Below are positions 24,731-35,940 of a stretch of 64,000 nt of DNA, one piece after another. A program made the translations under genes and the position numbers. The stretch lies in the NCBI GenBank assembly GCA_037178625.1, contig CM074140.1, positions 2,356,001-2,420,000 on the forward strand, written 5' to 3'. Each line of letters begins with the position of its first letter. Within the stretch, counting starts at the first letter, position 1. Origin of the DNA: Skeletonema tropicum (Eukaryota > Bacillariophyta > Thalassiosirophyceae > Thalassiosirales > Thalassiosiraceae). The notes under the pieces are model-generated. The model did not search any database. It worked only from the letters and a program-made list of their open reading frames with translations, and was not told the DNA's origin.

Positions 24731-24950
24731 TGCAGTTTTACTGCTGGTAAGAAAATGGCGGCAAAGCGGTCTGGCCTTTACCTGCAGTTGAACTGCAGGT
24801 AAGGAACATAAGGAACAGAAGTAGTGTTCCTACGTACATCGTACGGAGGGGGAAATGGGAAAAAAGAGGATGCAACCCAAGTGTGTAAAAGGGGGGCAAA
24901 GGTACGTAGGAATTAATATTACCTTACCAGCAGTTTTACTGCAGGTAAGG
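24731..24950. repeat. Three short palindromes with a GCAGTTTTACTGC-like core
   Basis: TGCAGTTTTACTGCTGG begins at 24731. A perfect 10+1+10 palindrome lies at 24780-24800, and a near-perfect 29 bp one (one mismatch) at 24922-24950. A fourth, partial copy is at 26287-26304. GCAGGTAAGG followed by TCTACGTACAT-like sequence recurs after two of them (24792-24842 and 24941-24968). They may be termini of small elements or protein-binding hairpins. Confidence 0.7.
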
Positions 24951-24968
24951 GATTTCTACGTACATAGC

Positions 24969-26121
24969 CTGGTATGTTTTCTACGGTAACCAGCACAGTA
25001 AAGGCATTTTTTTCGTGGCGGTTCCTTCGTCGATTTTTGGGGCGAAAAAGAAGGGAGGAAAGAAGGAGGAAAGTTCGTGTCGTCTGGTAGCTGCATCAAC
25101 AGATGAAAGATGCAGATTACTATTGTTATTCTTCTCCTATATTGATGTTTATTCAAGCCACCCAACTGCTAAAACTAAAAGATTTGCTTTGCAGTCAAGG
25201 CTACATCGATGGCTTCTTGAATGCATCACGCAGGACCTGCAGGACCTAAACTCTTGATATGGATAGTAAGGCTGTGAACTCTCTTTCATGTGTGTCAACT
25301 TTCTTTATTATCAGTTACAATCCTCTCCAATCTTCTGCTGTGCGGTAGAACTGATTTCTTGTCGAATCTCAAATCTTTTTTGCCGCAAGAGTTGAATACT
25401 ATCAGTAATGCTTCCTCACCCTCATATTATGTATTCGCTTGTTCCAAACTTTGAAACCTTCTCCACTGCAAAACCACACAAAATGGCGCAAGTAGAGTAA
25501 TTCCATGCGTAATTGTTGATGCTCTTCATACTAGATAATAATTGTAGCATGCAGATGTTATGTGTGCGGACATATGCCCTATTACATACGCTACAAAGCC
25601 ACTTGCATAACCGAATGATACAGCCACCAGCGCCAGCAAAACCGTATCTTTGACCAAGCCGATGGATATGAACCATTCGAAGAGTGTTTCCACTACCAGG
25701 AGGGACACTAGCTTCACCCGACGCATCGGTTTGGTTGACGTCGAGCAATGCCCAAAGCATCCCAATCACCACGTGTTGAGTATTTTGTGATCTTGATGAT
25801 GCAATGAATTTATCGGATTGTCAGCAGTATTGCAATATTCTTTATCCTCATTTATGCTGGATTGGTTAGAAGGAATCGTCCGAAGATGGAGTTTAGAAGG
25901 AGCCGTCGACGCGGAGAGGTGCCACAAACATCGCTCCTGATGTTTGTACACAATTTGCATAACTACGACGGCGATTTGAGTGTTTTGCCTCTACATCGAT
26001 CCAAAGGACCGGCAGGGTGCGGCCGACGATCAAGTCACTGTTTGTGGGGACTCGGTAGTTGTGTATGCCGCAGTTGGCGCCGGCTATCTCTGACGGACAT
26101 CATGGTTTGATGGGATTGATG
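24969..26121. other. Intergenic region without a convincing gene
   Basis: Short frames occur on both strands. One minus-strand frame at 25526-25765 is hydrophobic and could be a decayed membrane-protein fragment, but none has a motif I recognise and they are interrupted every 200-350 bases. I leave it unassigned. Confidence 0.4.
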
Positions 26122-26264
26122 TCAAAACCGATCACGTATCAAAACTCTACGTGACTGGTTTGTTTATGTGTTATACAAGTAACGTTGAACCTCGTGACTT
26201 GAGGTGACCGGTTTTTGCACTCCTCCGTGACCGGTTTTTGCACCCTCCGTGACCGGTTTTTGCG
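26122..26264. repeat. GTGACCGGTTTTTGC direct repeats with inverted partners
   Basis: Three copies of GTGACCGGTTTTTGC begin at 26204, 26227 and 26249. A degenerate copy, CGTGACTGGTTTG, is at 26149-26162, and an inverted one, TCAAAACCGATCACG, at 26122-26136. They lie about 360 bp upstream of the gene at 26626 and could be a binding-site cluster or an element end. Confidence 0.7.
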
Positions 26265-26625
26265 CAGCCCGCACAAAAACGTTGCCACAGTAAAACTGCT
26301 GGTATGAAATGTAGGAGTTCATATGACTGATCAAATCAGTCACGATCGGCTAAGGAATGACCATGACCACCACTGAAGAGTCCCGAGTCCCGAGTCCCGA
26401 GAGCGAGCCATGGAGACGATTTCTCAGCTCAGCGATAGCGAGCGGAGCATGGCATTGGAATTATCGGCCAACCGACACAGTCGAGAATAGAACTCCCATT
26501 GTAGTCGACGAAAGGATGGTGCTGTACGCTGTACCATACTGGAAGGAAAAGCAAGTATTCTATCTCCCCAAAATTATCAGCAGCGATCTCATCATCTTAT
26601 TATTATCTAACCATAGCGCAGCAGC

Positions 26626-27966
26626 ATGAAATCTGAAAGAGAGGCCTACAATGACATCGTCAGCGATGACACCAACAATTATAATTACTATTCGTCTTCC
26701 TTCGCAGCAGCTGCTGGACGCGATGGTGATGACAACCACACGGCCACGGTAACGGACACAGAAGAAGAGCATAAAGTATCACCGCCCCCAGCAGCAGCCG
26801 CAGCAGCAGGTGCCAGCTCGTATTATTCCTCATACTATCAAGGGGATCAATACAGCTCTTCTATGATCGACAGTAGTGGCAACTCTCAACTGTACACTCA
26901 GATAGATCAGCCGTCATCACCACCAGCAGCTGCCACCGCCGCAGTAGTAAGGGCGTCCATTCAAAATGAAAAATTAATCACCTCTACAATTTCATCACTG
27001 TTGAATAAATTTGTTCCAGTGCTACAAAAGAGGTCATCCAACAATAACAACAACAACAGTAGCGGTGGTGGTGGGGGTGGTGTGGACATTCCAAACGGTG
27101 CACATTACAAATCCACCGGATTAACTAACGATGATGCTACCGATCCTTTCCTAGACATTGAATCTCAATCATTCGACATGTCCCATGCAACAGTAGTACA
27201 ACAGGCACAGACACCCAAGGTACATAATTTAAAAACTACCGGGTTAGAAGATGACCAGCAACCACCATCACCATTACAACAACCACCACAACACCACCAC
27301 CACCGGCGACAAAATTCCAATTCCTCCACCGATGAATATCTCCCCCAAAGTGCAGCACTCCTCCTAAACACACTCCAACACACCAATTTCGATCGTTGTA
27401 GCACAACAGAAGAAATTCTTACCTCCATGCTACGTTCCACCGGCAGTTATGACAATTTGGACAATTTAAGCAAATGTGAAAGTTTGGAAGATGACTATAA
27501 TAGTATATCAGGAGATATAGAACGAATTTCGAATAGTATTGCATGTTTGCAACGGGATTTGGATAATATTGACATGGAGGGGTTTGATGGTATTACTATG
27601 GTTGGTTTGGATCATTCAGAACAACAGCAGTTGTTGGGAGGGGAGGAGGGGAATACACAAGGAAAGGGATGGAAACGTTGGATTCGAAATTGGTTATTAT
27701 CCCATGGCTTCGTGGAGGATGAAAAAATGGTCAATTTATTACTCACTGAAAATGATAATGATGAGAATGATGGATCGGCTACTCCCGGAAGAGGGGGACT
27801 ATCCATCTTTGATTTTGAACGTGATTCAATCTTGGTAGTGATATTGTTGTTGGTATTCTTTGTGTTGTTGAGGAATCGATTTCATACGTTGAATGAGTTG
27901 TTGTTTGAGCAGCAGGAGGGTGAGGGTGGTGACGAGTTGGAGGGGATTTTGGGGTCGGATTGGTAG
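26626..27966 (+). CDS. Low-complexity protein with a C-terminal membrane segment, unknown function
   Basis: A 446-residue protein I do not recognise. It is dominated by low-complexity runs (poly-Ala, poly-Asn, poly-Gly, poly-His, Pro/Gln). Ordered-looking pieces are a helical stretch at about 108-135 (IQNEKLITSTISSLLNKFVP) and a heptad-like segment at about 290-320. WKRWIRNWLLSHGF follows, and one membrane span (SILVVILLLVFFVLLRNRF, about 401-419). An acidic tail follows the span. The shape suggests a tail-anchored membrane protein with a disordered cytoplasmic domain. The start was chosen at the ATG at 26626, the first Met of the frame. It converges on the dehydratase gene, with 218 bp between the two stop codons. 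Confidence 0.6.
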   Translation: MKSEREAYNDIVSDDTNNYNYYSSSFAAAAGRDGDDNHTATVTDTEEEHKVSPPPAAAAAAGASSYYSSYYQGDQYSSSMIDSSGNSQLYTQIDQPSSPPAAATAAVVRASIQNEKLITSTISSLLNKFVPVLQKRSSNNNNNNSSGGGGGGVDIPNGAHYKSTGLTNDDATDPFLDIESQSFDMSHATVVQQAQTPKVHNLKTTGLEDDQQPPSPLQQPPQHHHHRRQNSNSSTDEYLPQSAALLLNTLQHTNFDRCSTTEEILTSMLRSTGSYDNLDNLSKCESLEDDYNSISGDIERISNSIACLQRDLDNIDMEGFDGITMVGLDHSEQQQLLGGEEGNTQGKGWKRWIRNWLLSHGFVEDEKMVNLLLTENDNDENDGSATPGRGGLSIFDFERDSILVVILLLVFFVLLRNRFHTLNELLFEQQEGEGGDELEGILGSDW

Positions 27967-28184
27967 TTATTTATGATGATGATGATGTTGTTGTGTTTGG
28001 GGTGTGGAGATATAAATTCTATATGTAACGAATATAAGATAACTTGTTAATAATAAATAATAGTTGATTCTGTTTTTGAAAAGTCTCATGTTATATTCTC
28101 AATGTATATTATAGTCACTGTACAATGCAAATCACAGACACTAATATGTCTTGTCCATCACACACCAATTAGTCCCCTTTCTCT

Positions 28185-29006
28185 CTACATTTCATCCACC
28201 AATAATTGCAAATCCGGAAGCCACACTTGCGCATCCCCAGAGATACAAACTATCTCCTCCTCCTCACACCCATCACGATTGTTACACTCAATGTCATTCT
28301 TATCATTCTTATTTCCCATTTTTTTCACCACACTAGTATCACACGTACAAAGCACACCCCTACTCTGAACCTGTCTCAATTTCGTAACCACCACTCTCCC
28401 CACAACCTCTTGATCCACATGCACCACATGTTGAAATTTGAGTGATTGATGTCGATAGATTGCACCCGGGATGAGTGTTCCGAATATGGTGGAGAAGAGT
28501 GAGGAGAGGAGTATGCCGTGTACGATTGGTGGTGAAGATGATGACTGCTGTTGATTATTAGTGAATGTGGTGGATGATGGTGGTGGGAAATGAACTGGAT
28601 TTTGATCACCAGAGAGTCTACCGAAGAGATTGACATCCTCTTGGGTGAATTTGCGATGAATTTGAGCATATTGACCCATTTTTATTCCCTTCCCGTGCAT
28701 TGGTATCGTTCCCTGAATTATTGGTGTATTATTATCATCATTTTCTTCTCGCTGTTTGCTTTTGGTTGCTTTTGCGGCTGTGATTGAATTTGTAGTCAAG
28801 GTGCGGATTGCAGTTTTGTGTTGTGAGTCTCGCAATGATGATGTTTTAATTGTTATCAATGATGTTGTTGTAGGATTATCCGAATCGCTGGTATGTATCA
28901 CAGCAGCAGTTGAGGGTATGAACATTGATCGACCGCGATGAAGGCGTATCTGACGCTCTAGGAGATTGCGACTTATGAAATGTACATATCGTTGTGTCAT
29001 CATCAT
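28185..29006 (-). CDS. MaoC/HTD2-type (R)-3-hydroxyacyl-thioester dehydratase, probably mitochondrial
   Basis: A 273-residue protein. Its C-terminal half is a hot-dog (R)-specific hydratase domain. FTQEDVNLFGRLSGDQNPVHF (about 120-140) holds the Asp and His of the hydratase-2 motif. PIVHGILLSSLFSTIFGTLIPG (about 160-182) and an FQHVVHVDQEVVGRVVV strand follow. The N-terminus is rich in Arg and hydroxylated residues (RYVHFISRNLLERQIRLHRGR), as in a mitochondrial presequence. This matches HTD2/RPP14-type enzymes, which dehydrate 3-hydroxyacyl-ACP in type II mitochondrial fatty-acid synthesis. Low-complexity stretches interrupt the domain: a Ser/Gln loop before the HGI motif and a Lys/Asn/Glu-rich insert near 235-250. 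The start is the ATG at 29006; a Met three codons in would also serve. Confidence 0.8.
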   Translation of the reverse strand: MMMTQRYVHFISRNLLERQIRLHRGRSMFIPSTAAVIHTSDSDNPTTTSLITIKTSSLRDSQHKTAIRTLTTNSITAAKATKSKQREENDDNNTPIIQGTIPMHGKGIKMGQYAQIHRKFTQEDVNLFGRLSGDQNPVHFPPPSSTTFTNNQQQSSSSPPIVHGILLSSLFSTIFGTLIPGAIYRHQSLKFQHVVHVDQEVVGRVVVTKLRQVQSRGVLCTCDTSVVKKMGNKNDKNDIECNNRDGCEEEEIVCISGDAQVWLPDLQLLVDEM

Positions 29007-29327
29007 TTCAGTGATTCTCAGTGCGTATAATATCTCTTAAAACCTTGTTGTGGTGTGATGTGTTATTATCATAAATTGATCTGTCGCCTTGTGTCGTTCA
29101 GCTCGATGACGACCCTTAATCTGTCTCTCTCGAAGTTGGGTCGACAGTACGTAGCTTGCTTCTTGCTTGCCACTTTCGACCACTTACACTTCACAGTTTT
29201 AGCTTGCTGTGTTACTGCTGGCTGAGAGTATCGTAAGTAGCACTCTCTCGGATCTAGCGGATCTCGGATCTTGTTGCTTGCAGGCGCCTCTTGCTACTTG
29301 CTACATAGCTATGCATGCAGCTTGGAT

Positions 29328-30107
29328 CAAGGGTAAATAAGCAGGGTTGGCGACGACGGCTCCCGCCAAAATTTTACCTAGTAAAAAAGCTGAGTACCGT
29401 TACCGTCTCGTCGGCAAACTGGAAAGCGAAAGTCAGTGCCGGTCCGAAAAGGATGATCAGCACTAACCACACGCTCAAGGCAAGGCAACCATGATCACCG
29501 TTGCCGCCGTTGAATTAGACCAAGTTAATAGCCTTATTATGGGATGATTGGTGGCTGACGGTTATTATTGATTGCTATGTTGGTGTTGAAGCCCTCGCCA
29601 CTACCAAATCCCCTGAGAGAAGGCAGTATGGAGGCAATATTAGGCGGTGACGTCCGGCGAGCGCCGCCCATTAAACAGTGCTTATTGAACGTCCCATGGA
29701 GCGTTTCCAGTGAATCCAAACACGATAACACAGACATAGTAATCCATAGTAACGATCAGCCACCGATCGGCCCATATTACGGCTATTAACTTGGTCTATT
29801 CCAGCGGCGGCAACGCTGACCATGGTTGCCGGCAGAGAGTGTTCAATTTGAGCTTTCAATGACGGAGATCGGGCGGGCAACCGAGACTCAATGAAGGCAA
29901 GCGAGACTCAATGATAGGGATTTCAAAGTCGTAACGATAATCTTACTTAGGAAAAATTTGATGCCGTTTCCTGCACACTTGTGAACGTAGGAGCGATACG
30001 TCGGAATGTGTGAAGAATCGCTGAATTCGAATACCGGTTAGCCGACGAGATGGTAAATTGATTTTGAAATTTCACAAAACGACGCCAACCCTGCTTATTT
30101 ACCCTTG
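29328..30107. mobile_element. Fold-back element, outer 25 bp perfect inverted repeat and inner ~340 bp palindrome
   Basis: The 25 bp at 29328-29352 are exactly inverted at 30083-30107. Further in, CCGTCTCGTCGGC (near 29402) pairs with the complement near 30047. An inner palindrome spans 29488-29826: ACCATGATCACCGTTGCCGCC...ACCAAGTTAATAGCC on the left is mirrored on the right, and the arms stay similar almost to the centre. There is no transposase. The inner part is related to the element at 43528-44380. It ends about 380 bp before the hybrid kinase start. Confidence 0.8.
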
Positions 30108-30488
30108 GCTTGGATCTTTTTTGCCGCGACTTGCGATCTCTTTTCATGCATTTTCCCGGGTCTTCAATTTGAAGTTGAATGTGTTCGAAGTCAAGGGAAA
30201 CTGTCTGTCTGCGTTTCTCCCTTGTTGTACTTACGGAGTCATTGTCGTAGTTGAAGTATCTAATCGTAATGTCCCTATATATGAGCCTTCGTGACCGCTT
30301 CATTGAGAGACATGCCTGAAGATCCCGGCTGGCAGCGCAGCTGGCTACTGGGAGCCCCGAGCCTGCCCCGAGCCCGGATGGCATATGGCATAAAAAACAT
30401 CACCTTTTTGGCTTCTGGATACTCTCTGAACAACCACAACACTCTTGCTTGTGTGAAAGCAAAGCAGCAGCCATCATCTAACATACAC

Positions 30489-33380
30489 ATGACGTCGTCC
30501 AACAACAACAGCCTCCAAGCCGCCATCCAATTCCTCTCCCTACCCAACACCTGCCCCCTCACCATAATCGCACTAAATCCCCACACAGGCAAACCCATCG
30601 CAGTCAATTCCACCTTTGAACAAATCTTTGGATCATTTTACAAGTTTCAAGAATGGGAGTTTTGTAATGCCGCTTGTGATGACGATGATGAAAAAAAGGA
30701 GGATTTGACAGGTGGTGGTGAGGAGGAGTCGAATCGGGGGAGGTTTCGTAGGGCTATTGAAAAGGTGTCGGATTCGCTTATTACCAGGTGCAATCATCCG
30801 AATGGGAATGGATCATCCGCCCATCACAATGATGTCACGGCGACCATTCGCAATGTGGAAATGCTGACATTGGGTACCAACGAGGCAGGTTTACCAGTAC
30901 GAAAGTATTTCGATTGGACTATTGGGAGTGTCAGGAAGGAGGATGCAGGGGAGGGTGTGGAGGCGGTGATTTTGTATGGGAGTTTGGTGAATGAGATTGA
31001 GGAGAGTAATCGGTGAGTTACGTAGAGTGAGAGAGAGGGTCATTTGTGATTATTTGTAGTGTTTGTGCGACTTGCTTTTTATTGCTTCATAATGCTTGTG
31101 CAAACTCTGACATAAATCTCTTCCACGTCATCATCATCATCATCTCTCTCCACACAGAGCAAGAGACGCCGAACTAATCGACTTCTTCCAAAACGCACCC
31201 ATAGCAATGCACTGGCTAAACTCCGACGGGACAGTCCTCTGGGCAAACCAAACCGAACTAAACGTCCTAGGCTACACCGCCGAAGAATACATCGGACAGC
31301 CCATCATGAACTTTTGTCCCGACGAAAAAGAATTGGTACTGGAAATCTTTCAACAGTTGGGGAGTGGTAATGCCATTGCCGATGTACCGGTGAGGTTTCG
31401 GACGAAGGAGGGGAAGATTGTTCATTTGTTGATCGATTCGAATGTTGCGTATAATAAGGATGGGAGTTTTGGACATACGAGGTGTTTTATTAGGGATGAT
31501 ACGGCGAGGAAGATTAGGGATGCGAGGGTGCAGTTGTTGCTTGATGAGAATGAACGGGTGAGTCTTTTGTGTGAATTTTGATTGCCTCTCTCTCTAAAAG
31601 ATTTGTGTCTCTGTGCGTTTGCAGTGTTGGTTCCATACAAAATGAGATACAATTTGCATGTTGATTTCCTGTTTCTATTCCTAAATTCATTCTCCTTCTC
31701 TTTTCCCACGCGGCGGGCAGAGTCTAAGAATGCTAGACAACTTCCTCTCCCGTACCCTCCACCACATCATGGGACCACTTCATGCACTAAGGGCTACTTG
31801 TGAGGTTGTTAGCGATCGGCTTCAAACTCAAAAGTTCGATGAGGCGGAACGACAGAAGAGCGTTGATTTGCTCGAGAGGGCATCTGATACCATTTCGGGG
31901 TGTGCTCGTATGACTGCGGATGTCTCGGACCTCGCACGTTTTGGTGAGTGATGTAATATAATTATGTTTGTGTTGATAGCATTACTGCTGCATGCAGCTG
32001 GTAAGGGTGAATGGATAGATATTTAACCTTTGTGTCAACCTCCCCATTTCTTCCACAGATGAGGGTGCACAGCTTCGCACTAAAATTACCCCTTTCAGCC
32101 TACGCAATGTCGGAATTGAAGCAATTGAGAAGATCAAGTTCAAAGACTTTCGTCTAAATGGAAGTGATGACGGCATCACTGTATCTGTCAAGTTCGTTGG
32201 GGACGGTGGACCATCTGCGCTAAATACCGATCGGCAGGTCTTGTCGAGGGTGTTGGCTCACCTCTTGGAGAATGCGGTTCGTGAGGTGAATCCTGGTGGG
32301 AATGTAACTCTACAAATTACATCATCCCCATCAAGGGAAGCTAACAACGTAGGGGCGGTTCTCGTGGAGGTAATTGATGATGGAAATGGTCTTCCATCTG
32401 GAACTTGTCTTGAGGCAACTACCAGTGGTATCGGCGGAGTCATCGGTGGTACACATCGCTACGCTATTGGCAACCATATACGTCAGGATGATCCTGATGA
32501 ATTACAAAAGGCACGAGCAGAGATGGAAGAAGGACTCCGGAACCTCAAGCAGAACGGTGTTGGCGTTGGTTTGCCTGTGTCGTATCACCTGGTGCGAATG
32601 TTAGGCGGAGACTTGAGGCATGATGCAGAGTTCTCAGGTGGTACGAGGATTTGGTTCACTTTGCCAAACAAGATTGAAAATGGCGACAAAGATGATCAAT
32701 TCGAGGTGCTCAAGACAGAGACAATATTGAAGAAGGGCCTTCCACCTACTCAAATCTCGTTTGTTCAGAGTGGAGAACCTGATACCAAAAAGCGCAAACG
32801 CGAGGATGATGCTGACTTTGGGAATTTTGTATCCTCCGATAGCTCTGCTGCAACTTCGAACGATGGTGATGATATTTCTATGATAACAAGCGCTGCAAAT
32901 GCAAAAGAAACTAATGCTAATTCCGTACCACCTGCAGCGGTTGCAAAATGTGGCGTCAAAGCTTCCATGCCATTCTCTGTGCTCATTGTGGAGGATACGG
33001 ACATATGTGCCAGACTTTTGGGCATGCAGCTGAAGAAGATGAAGTGTTCTACAAAACGGGCTGAAAATGGTCAAGTTGCTCTTGATATATTGAAGTCATC
33101 GATGCCAGGGCAGTTCGACTTGATATTGATGGATTTGAGAATGCCTGTCATGGATGGATTGGAAGCAACAAAGTTAATTCGGGAAGATCTAAAAATGATG
33201 GACATACCAATATTAGCTCTCACGGGCGAGAAGAGGGACGACATTCAAAGTGAATGCGAGGGAATCGGATTCACTGACTTTTTCTCCAAACCTTTGCCCA
33301 AGAAGAAACTTGAAGAGACGATCGCAAAGTACAAGGCTTTGCGTGATGGAGTGCCAACCATGAGAGGAAGTCAACTCTAG
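30489..33380 (+). CDS. Hybrid sensor histidine kinase: PAS-PAS-HisKA-HATPase-receiver, four exons
   Basis: Exons 30489-31012, 31158-31557, 31721-31943 and 32059-33380 join in frame to 822 codons. All three introns have GTGAGT donors and AG acceptors. Exon 1 has an N-terminal PAS-like region (about 20-170). Exon 2 has a second PAS (about 180-290; APIAMHWLNSDGTVLWAN). Exon 3 has the dimerisation/phosphoacceptor helix with candidate His 322/323 in TLHHIMGPL. Exon 4 has the ATP-binding domain: N box HLLENAVRE (about 452), G1 VIDDGNGLP (about 487), G2 GVGVGLPVSYHLV (about 550). A C-terminal receiver follows (LIVEDTD about 690, phospho-Asp in LILMDLRMP about 741, Lys in FSKP about 791). It probably senses a small ligand or redox state in the cytosol and relays phosphate internally. 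In-frame Mets at 30312 and 30378 are alternative starts. Confidence 0.88.
31013..31157 (+). other. Intron 1 of the hybrid kinase
   Basis: 145 bp, donor CG|GTGAGT and acceptor CACACAG|AG. It splits an Arg codon 2+1; without splicing the frame stops at once (TGA at 31014). Confidence 0.85.
31558..31720 (+). other. Intron 2 of the hybrid kinase
   Basis: 163 bp, donor CGG|GTGAGT and acceptor GGGCAG|AG, phase 0. It lies between the second PAS domain and the His-containing helix. Confidence 0.85.
31944..32058 (+). other. Intron 3 of the hybrid kinase
   Basis: 115 bp, donor TTG|GTGAGT and acceptor TCCACAG|AT, phase 1. Splicing restores a DEGAQLR reading leading into the ATPase domain. Confidence 0.85.
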
Positions 33381-34941
33381 CGCCATCATTAGCAGTAGTT
33401 AGAGAAGACAACATCAGATGGATAGGGGAGGGACATCGTATTGTAGTATCTTAGATATGATATATGATGTTGCTTGTAGTAAAGAATAGGAAATACTTAA
33501 TCTATGCAAACGAAAATGGTGTCGACATGGCTACTCTAGAGAGGGACTCTGCTCGAATAGCAGGTGGCGAATCGTCGCTGCGCTCGATATCGACTACTTG
33601 AAATATTTACACACGCCATAATGAGCAAATTTAAAACTATTAAGAAACAAGAAAACACAACAGCGAGTTTCGAAATCTGAACCTATGTACAGGAAAGTTC
33701 CCTGCCGAGGCCGCAGCTCGACCAGACGACTGCGACAAAGATCTTCCTGTTGCAGTGTTTCATATTTATGCAAGTGAAATATGAATATCTCACACAAAAG
33801 AGTGTTACTTAGCTGTCATCAGCTTGCACCTTGACAAGTATTTGATAAGCGTCGAAGTGTGAGTGTGCTAAGTGTCTAAAATGTGTTTACTTATTAGCCA
33901 GCTTATCAGCAACAGTCTCTATACGGAAGTCTGGCTCTCTGTTGACTAGAGAAGCTCAGAATCGTCGCTTTCCTTCATTGTCATTGGAGCATGGAGTCAT
34001 CGACATGAAATGTGCCTATCAGCAACCAAGTAATAAAGATAAAGCAACGCCGTTATCATCACCTTCGTCAAGGGCAAGCCCAAGTTCGTCGGCAAATAGT
34101 ACAACTAAGCTGCACATTCCAATCATCTGAGCAAGCTTGACTCGTTTTAGCCAAGCTCATCTCCAATCATCTTGCTCGACAGCCCCTTGCCCCTGCCCCT
34201 TGCTCAGAACAATATGCGAATCCTATTCTGTCGCTGTCAAGCACGCCCTCCAACGTCCATGCCAAGTGTCTACCTTCTTCTCTTCACTGCCCTCTTCTAT
34301 CAAAATTGAAATTTCTTTTGCTCCTCTTTCTCTTGCCTTGTACTCATAGTAGTATGAATCCACAGCACAAACTATTGGACATCATCAGGTCACATATGTG
34401 AGGCTTTGCATTGCTTCTACTATAGTACTGGCGCAATCCGTCTGAAAATTGTCAAGAAGCAATGGGAAGAGCGAATATTGAGCCACTAAAGCCTATCACT
34501 CTCATTGCTGAGCGACGGCTTTGATACATGAGCTGATACTTAAGCTTTGTATGGTACGATACTTTCCATGATGTTTAGTGGCTTAGATACATGAGCTGAT
34601 ACTTAACAGCTTTCCGGGTATGGGCCCATGCATGGGACCAATTGCTCATATATGCTCGGTTCTAGTCCCATATCTCTGCATCTGAAGGATACCGACTTCA
34701 GACGGATTGGGGCGGTGATTCTGAAAGCTCTTCTCAAGGTATAATTGGCATATCAGTGAGACAAGCATCTCAATTGTTGGGGGCACCCACTCAACTGCCT
34801 GACCAATTTTGCAAGATATCTCATGTTCGAACACATGAGATGTGCACCACAGTGTGGGACGAGTGGCCTCAAAATCAGCCAAAATTCACAGAATTCTTTG
34901 ACCAACCTATCAGAAGGCTTACTAGAGTATCAGCCTTCATC
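33381..34941. other. Intergenic region, no gene seen
   Basis: Contains a direct repeat of GATACATGAGCTGATACTTAA at about 34523 and 34588 and scattered short frames without motifs. The first ~130 bp are presumably the 3' UTR of the kinase. Confidence 0.4.
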
Positions 34942-35940
34942 CAGCACCAACCCGACATTTTCGCGACCACTGGCAGAGGGTTGACCTTCACGCCGAATCA
35001 CGCCGAACCACGCCCATCACGTCGGGCGTCACGCCCGACGTGAATTGGTGTGTTGGCGTCACGTTGGGTTGACATGGAGCAGAGTGGTGGAGGAAGTACA
35101 ACTGACAACATCGTAGGAGTAACTTGAGGAGTTTACTTGATCGATTATGATTCATTGAAGGGTAATATCTTAACTTAAGTCCCAAAGCTGAGTGGAGTCG
35201 TAACTCTATACTGGATTGTAGCTGAACCATCTATTCAGGTTCAGGTTGTCTCTGAAAAGGTAATGGTCACGAATCCCCACTCGATGATCCAGCGCTCGTG
35301 CCAGCATGCTGGCTGTGCTAGAGCTACCATCATCGCTGACTCCTGATGTGATGGACATGATTCCACCTCCAGTTGACGAGCTCGAGCCGCAGCCGATTGT
35401 CCTGCTCCGCCCTGATTTGGCCCGTTTCCTGCTTCTTTGGTCGACTACCGCCATCTAATGATTGAGAGTCACCGACCAGAAAGGTATCCCCAGGTATCAT
35501 CCCCAGCATTCGCAGAACCAGAAGCATCCGCTTCCAACGCGATGGAGCCGCCAAGCGTGCCACTGGACCCACCATGAGAGAAAAGTGAGTTACCGAGTAT
35601 TAGTCAAGAGGCATAAACATGATCGTCTCTCCTTCTTTAGTATATCTTGTCATCGAAATTCCACCAGTAGATCCATGACCTGAATGAAGTGCCGCCATTT
35701 GCGGATACAAAGTGTCTTACTATCGAAAAGTATCATCTATGGTACCATCTAATTCAAGCACTACCATAAGCGCCTATTCCGCCCATCACACGGGCGTCAC
35801 GCCCGCACACGGGCGTCACGCCCGACGTGAATGGCGTATCTTGGCATCACGCCGATGCTGACGTGCTTCGGCGTGACACAACGTGAAAAGGCGTGAACCG
35901 AAAACCAAAAGCATTTGTCACTCAAATGTCGGGTTGCTGC
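34942..35940. mobile_element. ~1 kb TIR element with CACGCC-rich subterminal palindromes
   Basis: CAACCCGACATTT at 34948-34960 is inverted at 35924-35936. Inside each end are many CACGCC/GGCGTG words. The left end has a perfect 25 bp palindrome at 35018-35042. The right end has GGGCGTCACGCCC twice (about 35792-35823), and the right copy shares GGGCGTCACGCCCGACGTGAA with the left. Such subterminal repeats are typical of transposase-binding regions. A minus-strand frame at 35206-35575, broken by one frameshift, is the only possible protein fragment and I do not recognise it. Confidence 0.6.

Noticed and set aside
25422..25960. Minus-strand hydrophobic frames as a membrane-protein gene
   Set aside because: Frames are broken, overlap each other and no splice sites or family motif support a gene.
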